DNA of 12,595 nt, taken from positions 1 through 12,595 of the forward strand of contig NZ_JADEXF010000015.1 in the NCBI RefSeq assembly GCF_015207245.1. Reading direction: 5' to 3'. Positions 1 to 7,700 of the stretch are shown one piece after another. The position numbers and the translations under genes were made by a program. This stretch comes from Nostoc cf. edaphicum LEGE 07299 (GTDB taxonomy: Bacteria; Cyanobacteriota; Cyanobacteriia; Cyanobacteriales; Nostocaceae). The number at the start of each line of letters is the position of its first letter. The stretch's first letter is position 1. The notes under the pieces are model-generated. The model saw only the letters and a list, made by a program, of their open reading frames with translations. It was not told the DNA's origin and did no database searches.

Positions 1-22
1 GAAATGGTTTCATGATTAAGAC

Positions 23-71
23 CTCTTGCAAAATTTCGTTATTTTAGCGCGTGAAGGGACTTTTGCAAGAG
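23..71. repeat. Inverted repeat, 11-bp perfect arms
   Basis: CTCTTGCAAAA at 23-33 and its exact reverse complement TTTTGCAAGAG at 61-71 flank a 27-base spacer. The arms could form a stem-loop, or they could be the ends of a small non-autonomous element or insertion-sequence remnant. No transposase reading frame lies between them, and no clear target duplication is visible at the outer edges. The arrangement is seen directly; the mobile-element reading is inference. Confidence 0.5.
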
Positions 72-143
72 ATTTGTTTGCTAAAAACAAAATATGTCAG
101 ACATTCAATTCGAGATTAAGGATAGTTAGAATTATTGTCAGTA

Positions 144-159
144 AAAGGTCAATACCTTT
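144..159. promoter_or_regulatory. Short palindrome upstream of the TPS pair
   Basis: AAAGGT (144-149), a CAAT spacer, then ACCTTT (154-159) make a perfect 6-4-6 inverted repeat about 95 bases before the first ATG of the two-partner-secretion pair. It has the size and symmetry of a dimeric regulator's operator, or it could be a small RNA hairpin. I could not place a convincing -35/-10 pair next to it, so its role is open. Confidence 0.25.
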
Positions 160-254
160 GCCAATTTACGAGGATTCAAAACCTGTACTTATTTAGTTGA
201 TCGTTACTATGCACTACTACCCACGGTCAAATTACTGATTAATTGAGGGGTGTT

Positions 255-761
255 ATGTCAGGAATAACTCAAAATTGGCGGTTTTGGTATAGTTCTCTAA
301 TTTTGACGGGTATATTTATTGTTTCTTTGCAAGGGCGTGTTTTTGCTCAATCTCAATTTACCTCGATTAGCGGGATTGACAACGATTTGATTGAAGACAA
401 TGGCTCTCCTAACTTGTTTTTTCTCAACCCGAATGAAATTATTTTTGGGCCAAGCTGCTACAGTCCAGGTTATGCTCAAAGCAAGTTTGTTATTCTCGGA
501 CGCGGCGGTTTACCATCCAATCCTAAAGATATTCTCAACCCTGATGCAATACAAATAGATTGGGTATCTCTTAAACCCAGTAACAAGAAGCGTTCCCTAC
601 TACCTGTCAGGATTAAACCAACTATTTACATTCCTAAACGTATTGTTGAGGCCACAGGAGTGACGCTAAATGCCTTTGGACAAATAGTTTTTAGTGCTAA
701 TCCAACCACTCTTACTCCTTATACTTCCAGGCAAAAGCCTATGCAGTGTTATGGTAGCTAA
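255..761 (+). CDS. Internally deleted TpsA / filamentous-haemagglutinin exoprotein (168 aa)
   Basis: This is a shrunken secreted partner of a two-partner secretion system. Seen from ATG 255: a signal peptide (hydrophobic core about residues 14-27, likely cut in VFA|QS at 31/32); then 'NLFFLNPNEIIFGP' (53-66), matching the conserved NPNG-I segment of the haemagglutination N-terminal domain; then directly 'FVILGRGGLPSNP' (78-90) and 'IDWVSL' (101-106), which belong to the extreme C-terminus of cyanobacterial TpsA proteins. Known family members are many hundreds of residues long, so most of the beta-helix is missing, as is part of the N-terminal domain ahead of residue 40. The Gly usual in NPNG-I is Glu61 here. 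ATG 255 was chosen over the in-frame TTG at 243 because GAGGGG (245-250) sits just before it. The frame stays open to the stop and overlaps the tpsB start by 11 bp. It is either a decayed relic or a minimal secreted protein. Confidence 0.72.
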   Translation: MSGITQNWRFWYSSLILTGIFIVSLQGRVFAQSQFTSISGIDNDLIEDNGSPNLFFLNPNEIIFGPSCYSPGYAQSKFVILGRGGLPSNPKDILNPDAIQIDWVSLKPSNKKRSLLPVRIKPTIYIPKRIVEATGVTLNAFGQIVFSANPTTLTPYTSRQKPMQCYGS

Positions 762-2517
762 AGTTACTCATGCTTTTGCCATGTCTTGTTTGCTGATGTT
801 GTTTAACAGCATCACAACTACACCCGGTAAGGCGCAGTTACCTCAAAATAATTCTCCCTCGCTTGGGTTACTTGGGCGAGTGCAGGATATCCAGCCACCA
901 ACCAAAACACAATCAATACCACCGTCTCCAGCACCGCAACTACCCCCTCCATCTCAATTACTCCAACCAGAGCAAAGGCTACCCACACTAGAGCAACCAC
1001 TCCCCGAAATTCCCCACACTTTCACTGTTAAACAGTTTGAAGTCGTTGGTAGTACGGTTTTTAGCCAAAAAAAGTTGAATGAGGTACTTAAGGACTTTAT
1101 CAACAAGCCGATTACTTTTACACAATTATTAGAAGCTCGTTCCAAAATTACCGAATTGTACAATCAAAAGAGATACATTACTTCTGAAGCTTATATTCCT
1201 GAACAAACTTTCACAGATGGTGTTGTCCGAATCCAGGTAATCGAAGGCAAATTAGAGGATATCCAAGTCACTGGTACTAGGCGACTTAACCCAAATTATA
1301 TTCGCAGTCGTATAGCTAATGGTGCATCCACCCCTTTGAATCAAAAACGCCTATTACAGTCCCTGCAACTATTGCAGCTTAATCCTTTAATTAAAAGCTT
1401 GTCTGCTGAACTGTTTGCTGGCTCACGAACCGATACTAGTTTACTGGCCATCAAGGTAACTGAGGCAGATACATTCAATACAAAAATAGTACTGGACAAT
1501 CGTCCTCCCCCTGATTCTGGTAGCTTTCGTCGCCAACTGCAAGTTAAGGAATCCAATTTACTGGGAATTGGAGATAGTATATCGTTAGCATACAGCAATA
1601 CTGATGGCAGTAATGCTATAGATGCCAGTTACAGCTTACCCCTCAATCCCCACAATGGCACTCTCACCTTCCGCTATGGCAATAGACCAGCCAATATTAT
1701 TGAATATCCTTTTAATTTCCTAGATATTGAATCAACCCCCCAACGTTACGAACTCACATTCCGCCAGCCACTACTCCAAACTCCTAACCAAGAATTCGCT
1801 CTTGGAATCACTGCTTATCATAGAGAAAGTAAAATTTCCTCTTCTATTCTAGAAGAATATGGTATTCCCCTTTCTGAACTCTCATCAGAAGCTGATGCCC
1901 AAGGACGCACCAGAGTATCTGCCCTGCGATTCTTTCAAGAATGGATTTCCCGTAATAGCCAAGAAGTAATTTTCGCTCGTTCTCAATTTAGTTTGGGAAT
2001 TGATGCATTCAATGCCACAATCAATGATACCGCTCCTGATAGCCGTTTTTTCGCTTGGCGAGGCCAAGCACAATGGGTACGCCTATTAGCTCCTGATACC
2101 CTACTTTTGATTCGTGGCGATGTGCAACTAGCTTCCACAACACTTTTAACTTCAGAAAAATTTCGTTTAGGTGGTGTAAATAGTGTTCGGCGATTCCGTC
2201 AAGATTTGTTGTCGAGAGATAATGGCGCTCTTGCTTCTGCCGAATTACGACTACCAATTTTACGTGTGCGTTCCTGGAAGGGAGTTCTACAAGTGACTCC
2301 TTTTGTTGATGTTGGTAGTGCTTGGAGTAATTCCTTCAATAGATATGAAAATAATATTAACACTCTAGCTGCTGTTGGTTTGGGTTTGCGGTGGTTACAA
2401 GGTAATAATTTTACTGCTGCTGTTGAGTGGGGTATTCCTTTAGTTTCTGTTGATACTTCAGGTAATACATGGCAAGAAAATGGTTTGTATTTTTTTGTAC
2501 AATATAATTTATTTTAA
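751..2517 (+). CDS. TpsB / ShlB-FhaC-type outer-membrane transporter
   Basis: This Omp85-superfamily pore exports the TpsA partner across the outer membrane. From ATG 751 (588 aa) there is a signal peptide ending near 'GKAQ' (about 26-29), a proline/glutamine-rich linker (about 48-88), a POTRA_2 domain (about 90-175), a second POTRA/ShlB region (about 176-245), and a long beta-barrel ending in 'YNLF' with the C-terminal Phe typical of barrel proteins. The loop-6 signature normally reading VRGY/F is 'VRRF' (479-482); the barrel partner motif F-x-D is present as 'FVDVG' (518-522). Arg480 and Asp520, the pair known to contact in FhaC, are both kept. The frame opens further upstream (694), but that start lies deep in tpsA. 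ATG 751, or ATG 781, leaves a proper signal peptide; no clear Shine-Dalgarno is seen, so translational coupling to the overlapping tpsA is likely. Confidence 0.93.
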   Translation: MVAKVTHAFAMSCLLMLFNSITTTPGKAQLPQNNSPSLGLLGRVQDIQPPTKTQSIPPSPAPQLPPPSQLLQPEQRLPTLEQPLPEIPHTFTVKQFEVVGSTVFSQKKLNEVLKDFINKPITFTQLLEARSKITELYNQKRYITSEAYIPEQTFTDGVVRIQVIEGKLEDIQVTGTRRLNPNYIRSRIANGASTPLNQKRLLQSLQLLQLNPLIKSLSAELFAGSRTDTSLLAIKVTEADTFNTKIVLDNRPPPDSGSFRRQLQVKESNLLGIGDSISLAYSNTDGSNAIDASYSLPLNPHNGTLTFRYGNRPANIIEYPFNFLDIESTPQRYELTFRQPLLQTPNQEFALGITAYHRESKISSSILEEYGIPLSELSSEADAQGRTRVSALRFFQEWISRNSQEVIFARSQFSLGIDAFNATINDTAPDSRFFAWRGQAQWVRLLAPDTLLLIRGDVQLASTTLLTSEKFRLGGVNSVRRFRQDLLSRDNGALASAELRLPILRVRSWKGVLQVTPFVDVGSAWSNSFNRYENNINTLAAVGLGLRWLQGNNFTAAVEWGIPLVSVDTSGNTWQENGLYFFVQYNLF

Positions 2518-2537
2518 TTTCAAAAGTTAAAATTTAG

Positions 2538-2624
2538 GCTAATAACCCAAGCGCGTTAGAGGAAGAAAAACCGCCTGTGGTAGCAGATTCGGATATCGAT
2601 GATACTACGATACAATCAATTTAA
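2538..2624 (+). pseudogene. Possible coding remnant, acidic tail without a start
   Basis: Between a TAG (2535-2537) and a TAA (2622-2624) a 28-codon open stretch reads like protein: 'ALEEEKPPVVADSDIDDTT' is acidic, with proline-valine composition typical of a C-terminal tail. It has no start codon or ribosome site and follows tpsB directly. It may be the last codons of a gene lost from the TPS locus, or chance. I do not recognise a family. Confidence 0.2.
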
Positions 2625-2645
2625 CCACCTCTACTGCCTGCGATC

Positions 2646-3350
2646 GTGGTCAACACGTCTCCACAACATTCGACTCCAACTGATTCTACCTCCGACATTC
2701 CGCCTCTTGAGAGTGGCGATCGCCTCATTCGTCCAGAGTTTGAGCGTCGCTATAATGCCATGCCCAACCTTAAGAAAGCTGAATTAATTGAAGGAGTCGT
2801 TTACGTGGGATCACCTTTGCGCTTTGAACCACACGCCGAACCGCATGGTAATTTAATGATTTGGCTGGGAAATTATAAAGTAGCCACATTTGGTGTCAGA
2901 TTGGGCGATAATCCAACTGTGCGGCTAGATTTAGATAATGAACCCCAACCTGATGCCATTTTGTTAATCGATGCAGCGTGTGGCGGATCATCTCATCTAA
3001 GTACTGATGGATACGTGGAAGGTGCGCCAGAATTAGTAGCAGAAGTTGCCGCCAGCAGTGCTAGCAAAGATTTGTATGATAAAAAACGTGCCTATCGTCG
3101 CAATGGCATTCAGGAATATATTGTTTGGCAGGTTTTCGATAGCACTGTTAGTTGGTTCAGCTTGCAAAATGGTGAATACGTAGCACTGATCCCAAATGGG
3201 TTAGGGATAATTCAAAGTCAAGTTTTTCCAGGATTGTGGCTTGATGTATCAGCATTAGTTGCAGGAAATATGCAACAAGTTTTGACAGTGTTGCAGAAAG
3301 GGCTAAGTTCAGTAGAGCATCAAATGTTTATTCAGCAGATAAGTATTTAA
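2646..3350 (+). CDS. Uma2 family (DUF820) endonuclease-fold protein
   Basis: This 234-aa protein has the PD-(D/E)XK nuclease-like fold of the Uma2 family, which is greatly expanded in cyanobacteria; no substrate is established for most members. Active-site-type residues seen are Asp103 in 'PQPDAILLI', Glu133 in 'PELVAEVAA', and Lys146 in 'DLYDKKRAY', followed by the family signature 'NGIQEYIVW' (153-161). The N-terminal segment 'PPLESGDRLIRPEFERRY' and 'KKAELIEGVVY' are characteristic of the longer cyanobacterial subgroup. GTG 2646 is the only suitable start: a TAA lies in frame at 2622 and the next Met is residue 39, inside the conserved region. The ribosome site is weak. The gene appears monocistronic. 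A HIP1 octamer (2716-2723) lies within it, unlike anywhere in the TPS pair. Confidence 0.9.
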   Translation: MVNTSPQHSTPTDSTSDIPPLESGDRLIRPEFERRYNAMPNLKKAELIEGVVYVGSPLRFEPHAEPHGNLMIWLGNYKVATFGVRLGDNPTVRLDLDNEPQPDAILLIDAACGGSSHLSTDGYVEGAPELVAEVAASSASKDLYDKKRAYRRNGIQEYIVWQVFDSTVSWFSLQNGEYVALIPNGLGIIQSQVFPGLWLDVSALVAGNMQQVLTVLQKGLSSVEHQMFIQQISI

Positions 3351-3437
3351 AACCCTTTTAGAGACGCAAAATTGCATTTCGTGCTATTCGTCTAAAGTCT
3401 GATTCCTCAAATTAAGAATAAATCCTCTCGAAGCTAG

Positions 3438-3466
3438 TTGAGCAAGTTTTTTGGTTGCGTTATTCT
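3438..3466 (+). promoter_or_regulatory. Candidate promoter for the CheB-type gene
   Basis: TTGAGC (3438-3443) and TATTCT (3461-3466) are separated by 17 bases and each match four of six positions of the sigma-70 consensus. Transcription would begin about 55 bases before the proposed ATG at 3530. The match is modest and this is an inference. Confidence 0.3.
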
Positions 3467-3529
3467 CAGTATTGGCAGTAAATGTGCTTTTGTTGCCTAC
3501 GCTGCTATGCTAGTGAAATCGTTACATTA

Positions 3530-4540
3530 ATGCTTGAACACAATATTATTGTCATTGGAACATCAGCAGGTGGAGTTGAAGCGCTGACTTATCTAGTCAA
3601 GCATTTGCCGTCCAACCTCAATGCTGCTGTGATTATAGTTCTTCATGTATCCAGTCAGGGCACAAGTGTTCTGCCAAAAATCTTAAGTCGCGCTAGTAAC
3701 TTGCCAGTGTCTCACGCTCAGGACGGCGAAGCTATTGTTCATGGTCGGATTTATGTGGCTTTGCCTAACTACCACTTACTGGTAGAACGAGGATATTTGC
3801 GTTTGACGCGGGGAGCAAAAGAAAACCGTTGTCGTCCCGCGATCGATCCATTGTTTCGCAGTGCAGCACGAGCCTATGGGCAACAAGTGATTGCTGTGCT
3901 ACTAACAGGTTTCCTTGACGACGGCACGGCGGGACTAATGGCTGTAAAAATGCGGCGCGGCGTGGCAATTGTTCAAAATCCCGACGATGCTTTGTATGCT
4001 GATATGCCACGTAATGCGATCAAGAACGTAGAGGATATTGACCATATCCTGCCACTTTCAGATATTCCTTCTATTTTAGTAGCTTTAGTTAATACGCCAA
4101 TGGAAGTACAACCAGAAAACCCGGTACCTAGCAAGATGGAGTTTGAAACTGAAATAGCGCAATTGAGTTTGGAAGCAGTAGAAAACGAAAGCGAACGACC
4201 TGGTAAACCATCAACCTTTGGCTGTCCTGACTGCGGCGGTATGCTCTGGGAAATCGAAGAGGGAAATTTGTTGCGCTTCCGGTGCCGCACGGGTCATGCT
4301 TATTCAGCAGAAACTTTGCTGGCCACGCAGTCTGATAAGGTAGAGGATGCACTATGGATCGCTTTGAGGGCATTGGAAGAGAAAGCTTCTTTATCACATC
4401 GTATGGCTGCAAGGATGGAGGCTCGCAATCAAACCTTGGCGGCACAAAGATTCAAAGAGGAGGCGCACTCTGCCAGAGAGCGCTCCGCCATTATTCGAGA
4501 AGTACTTTTGAAGGTCGATCCAAACACAGGTGTTGATTGA
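3530..4540 (+). CDS. Receiver-less CheB-type protein-glutamate methylesterase with C-terminal zinc-ribbon-like segment
   Basis: CheB domains hydrolyse methyl-glutamate (and deamidate glutamine) on chemoreceptors. The catalytic triad is visible: Ser12 in 'GTSAGGVEAL', His39 in 'VLHVSSQGTS', Asp131 in 'LTGFLDDGTAGL'. The regulatory receiver domain that precedes this domain in classical CheB is absent; the protein starts straight at the esterase. After a linker, Cys232-x2-Cys235 and Cys252-x3-His256 ('FGCPDCGG', 'FRCRTGHAYS') form a zinc-ribbon-like module followed by a charged helical tail (about 268-328). ATG 3530 was chosen because 'IIVIGTSAGG' starts within five residues of it; the in-frame ATG at 3482 would add an implausible Cys-rich 16-residue leader. 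The gene is convergent with the hybrid kinase. No chemoreceptor or CheR is in the window, so its substrate may not be a classical receptor. Confidence 0.87.
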   Translation: MLEHNIIVIGTSAGGVEALTYLVKHLPSNLNAAVIIVLHVSSQGTSVLPKILSRASNLPVSHAQDGEAIVHGRIYVALPNYHLLVERGYLRLTRGAKENRCRPAIDPLFRSAARAYGQQVIAVLLTGFLDDGTAGLMAVKMRRGVAIVQNPDDALYADMPRNAIKNVEDIDHILPLSDIPSILVALVNTPMEVQPENPVPSKMEFETEIAQLSLEAVENESERPGKPSTFGCPDCGGMLWEIEEGNLLRFRCRTGHAYSAETLLATQSDKVEDALWIALRALEEKASLSHRMAARMEARNQTLAAQRFKEEAHSARERSAIIREVLLKVDPNTGVD

Positions 4541-4635
4541 AGGTTAAACCTAATTATTTTCAGGAATGGGATGGTTTATACCACAATACGCTTGGGTTAA
4601 GGCTAAAACTCTTTGTCAAAGTCAACTTTTTTAAC

Positions 4636-4694
4636 GTAGACGCAAAGCGGCTTGCCGAAGGCTACCGCAGAGGCGCAGAGGAAACAGAGAGAAG
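4636..4694. repeat. Interspersed cyanobacterial repeat (cgcagaggcgcagagg type)
   Basis: A stretch of purine-rich short units in the gap between the two convergent genes: 'gacgcaaag', a small palindrome CGGCTTGCCG (4648-4657), then ACCGCAGAGGCGCAGAGGA (4664-4682) and 'cagagagaag'. The 19-base core recurs exactly on the other strand at 10154-10172 inside xseA. Such units are known to be scattered in Nostocales intergenic DNA. No function is seen; it could act in the 3' ends of both convergent transcripts. Confidence 0.55.
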
Positions 4695-4713
4695 AGAAAA
4701 AATGCTTAACTGA

Positions 4714-4741
4714 TTTAGATTTTGGATTTTAGATTTTGGAT
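4714..4741. repeat. Two tandem 14-bp units
   Basis: TTTAGATTTTGGAT occurs twice in perfect tandem (4714-4727, 4728-4741) between the CheB-type gene and the end of the hybrid kinase gene. It is AT-rich and non-coding, and no further copy is seen nearby. Confidence 0.6.
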
Positions 4742-4797
4742 TGGGAATTGTCTTGGTACGTCTGGCTTGGTGTGAATCCATCTATCGCAATCATTTT

Positions 4798-7700
4798 TCA
4801 AATTGGCATTAGTTTACTGTGTGCAAGTGCCACCACAGCTTGAACTAACTCTTCTGGATCGAGGGGCTTGGTAAGGTGCAGTTGATAGCCACTGCTTATC
4901 ACTAGTTGGGAATCCTCAACTCTGGCATAAGCAGTCAAAGCGATCGCGGGAATCTTTCCCCCTTTTTCGGGAGTTAAAGCGCGAATCTGTTGAATCAGAG
5001 AATAGCCATCGACTTTGGGCATCCCAATATCACTGACTAAGACATCGGGTTGAAATGACTCCAAGTTTGCCAATACTTCCGTCGCAGAGGCAACAGTCAG
5101 CACTTTTGCTCCGTATTCAGTAAGCAATACTGTTACTAGCTCACGAGCATCGGGGTCATCATCAACTGCGAGAACTCGAATCCCCGTGAGTTCGAGTGCT
5201 GGTTGTGGCAACTCATCTATCTGCTTGATTTCAGGTTCAACATTCAGTAGTGGCAACTGGACTGTAAAGGTGGCTCCTAAGCCTTCACCAGGACTTACAG
5301 CTGTGATGGTGCCGCCGTGCGCCTCAACCAACTGTCGGACGATCGCTAACCCCAATCCTAACCCGCCATACTTGCGAGTAATTGAGACATCTTCTTGACG
5401 GAATGATTCAAAAATATACGGGAGAAAATCTGGGTTAATGCCCTTACCAGTGTCACTAACAATAATCTGTGCCAGATCGTCAACTCGCTCTAATCTGGTT
5501 TCTACCCGTCCACCTTTGGGAGTAAACTTGATCGCGTTGGAAAGTAAATTCCAAACGATCTGTTGAAGGCGGTTGGAATCTCCAGAGACTTGCCCAATAT
5601 TCGGCAGTACTGAATGCAACACAATTGATTTGGAAAGGGCTGCTGTATTTACTGTGTCGAGCGCAGATTCAATCACAAATGGCAAATTCACAGGAGCCGC
5701 ATCAATGCTGAGTTTGCCCCGCAGAATTTTGGCTACATCGAGCAAGTCATCAATCAGTTGAGTTTGTAGTTTGGCGTTGCGTTCGATGGTAGCTAAAGCT
5801 TCAGCCGTTTTCGTTGCACTAAATTTGCGGGTTTGCAGCAGTTTTGTCCAGCCGAGGATCGGGTTGAGAGGCGATCGCAATTCATGGGAGAGAATGGCCA
5901 GAAACTCATCTTTGATCCGATTGGCGCGTTCGGCTTCGGCTCTGGCAGCTTGTTCTAGTTGAAATAGGCGATCGCGTTCGATTTCAGCTTGTTTGCGAGC
6001 GGTGATATCCTGCACGTTGCCTACCATCCGTACCGCATTGCCCGCAGCATCATAGAAAACCTGACCTCTAGACGCTAACCAGCGAATGCCATCAGGATGT
6101 ATAATGCGGTAATCATCTTCATAGTACTCTTGCTGTTGCTGGATGGTGTGACTCACCGCTTCATTGGCTGAGGTGTGATCGTCTGGGTGCAGGCAGCTTA
6201 ACCACAGTTCATAAGTGATTTCCTTTGTGGTTGGGTCAAGCCCAAACAGATTAATGTACTCTTCAGATACATGAACTCTGTTGCGAGTAATGTCCCAGTC
6301 CCATAATCCCGATTGCGTAGCTTTGTACGCCAATTTCAACCGGGCTTCGCTCTCCTGCAACAGGAGTTCTATCTTTTTGCGATCGGTGATGTCTCGTGAA
6401 ATCAACAAGATTCGTTCCAGCTGCCCAGAGCCATCCAAGATCGGGCTAACGACCACTTCCCACCATTTCGGAGTGCCTTTTGCAGTTGGGCAGTATCCGC
6501 GAAAAATGCTGACTTTGCCTGTTTTAGTGGCAGCGAGTGCCTCCTCTGCCTGTCGCCGAGAACTGCCTGCCCAGAAACCGAGCCATTCAGTATTGAGATA
6601 GGAATTTAAGTCATCAATTTCCATCAAACACAGTCCACCTGTGTTCATGTACAGCAGCCGCCCATCGAGGCTTAATACCTTGATGCAGTCAGGACTGCTG
6701 TCTAAAATGCGGTTTTTAAATTCTTCACTCTGGCGCAGGGCAATTTCTGTTTGTTGGCGAACAGTGATATCTCGCCAAGTGGCAACAAATCCATCTCCAC
6801 ATTTAGCCACGCGGATATCAAAGGCTCTAACTAAGCGTTGTTTTCCGTACTCATCTTCATAAATTAAACTGTCTTTAATGAGCGGCTGTCCTGTTTCTAC
6901 TACCTGGCAGTATTCATCAAACAATCCACTTTCACGATGCCCTGGTAGTAATTCACACAACCCACGCCCAATCTGCTGCTCATAAGTCATTTCATTGTTG
7001 AAACAAGCCGCACTATTGACATATTCAGTCACAAAATCAACAATCTGTCCCTGCTCATTCCGTACAGCTTGGTAGATGCCAAAGCAGTCCAGCATATTTT
7101 CAACTGAGGTGCGGAAGCGTTCTTCACTGTTTCGCAGGGCTTGCTCTACCTGTTTGCGTTCGCTGATGTCTTCGGCAATACCTGCAAACCGATAAATCTC
7201 TCCTGTTTCATCTCGAAGTGGAAAGCAGCGATCGTGAACCCAGCGAATACTACCATTGGGTAAAATAATCCGATATTCCTCATCAAATTTCCCGGCGACA
7301 GCTTTTTCATGAAACGCTCTATCTATTGCTTCTCGATCCTCTGGGTGGATGCGATCGCCCCATGCTTGTTGTCCTTGATACAATTCCTGCGGGTTCAATC
7401 CCCACAATCGTTTATATGCAGGACTGACATAACTGACTCGATTTTCCAACACTTCTCTGATCCAGAACACCGCATCAATATTTTCTGCAAGTTGCCGAAA
7501 ACGTTCCTCACTCTCGCGCAGAGTTTCGGCTGACTGTTTGCGTTCGGTGATATCTAGATCGATACCAGCCATCTGAATTGGTTGCCCGTCTTGGTCATAG
7601 AATACCTTACCCTGGCTGAGTGCCCACCGAATCGTGCCGTTGGGATATACTACCCGAAATTCAATGTCATAGTCTTCTCCGGTGGCGACAGCACGATTGA

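Noticed and set aside
694..750. Upstream start for TpsB
   Set aside because: It lies deep inside tpsA and puts a second hydrophobic stretch ahead of a complete signal peptide that begins at 751 or 781.
3356..3396. Imperfect TTTAGAGACG / CGTCTAAA inverted repeat after the Uma2 gene
   Set aside because: It has a two-base bulge, a long loop and no U tract, so it was not called a terminator.
3482..3529. Longer start for the CheB-type protein
   Set aside because: It would add a 16-residue Cys-rich leader (MCFCCLRC...) not expected before the esterase fold, which begins right after ATG 3530.
4541..4551. AGGTTAAACCT palindrome after the CheB-type gene as a terminator
   Set aside because: The loop would be one base and the stem five, too tight for an intrinsic terminator, and no adjacent U run follows.
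4714..4741. Tandem 14-bp units as part of a CRISPR array
   Set aside because: There are only two units with no spacers, and they are AT-rich with no cas genes nearby.
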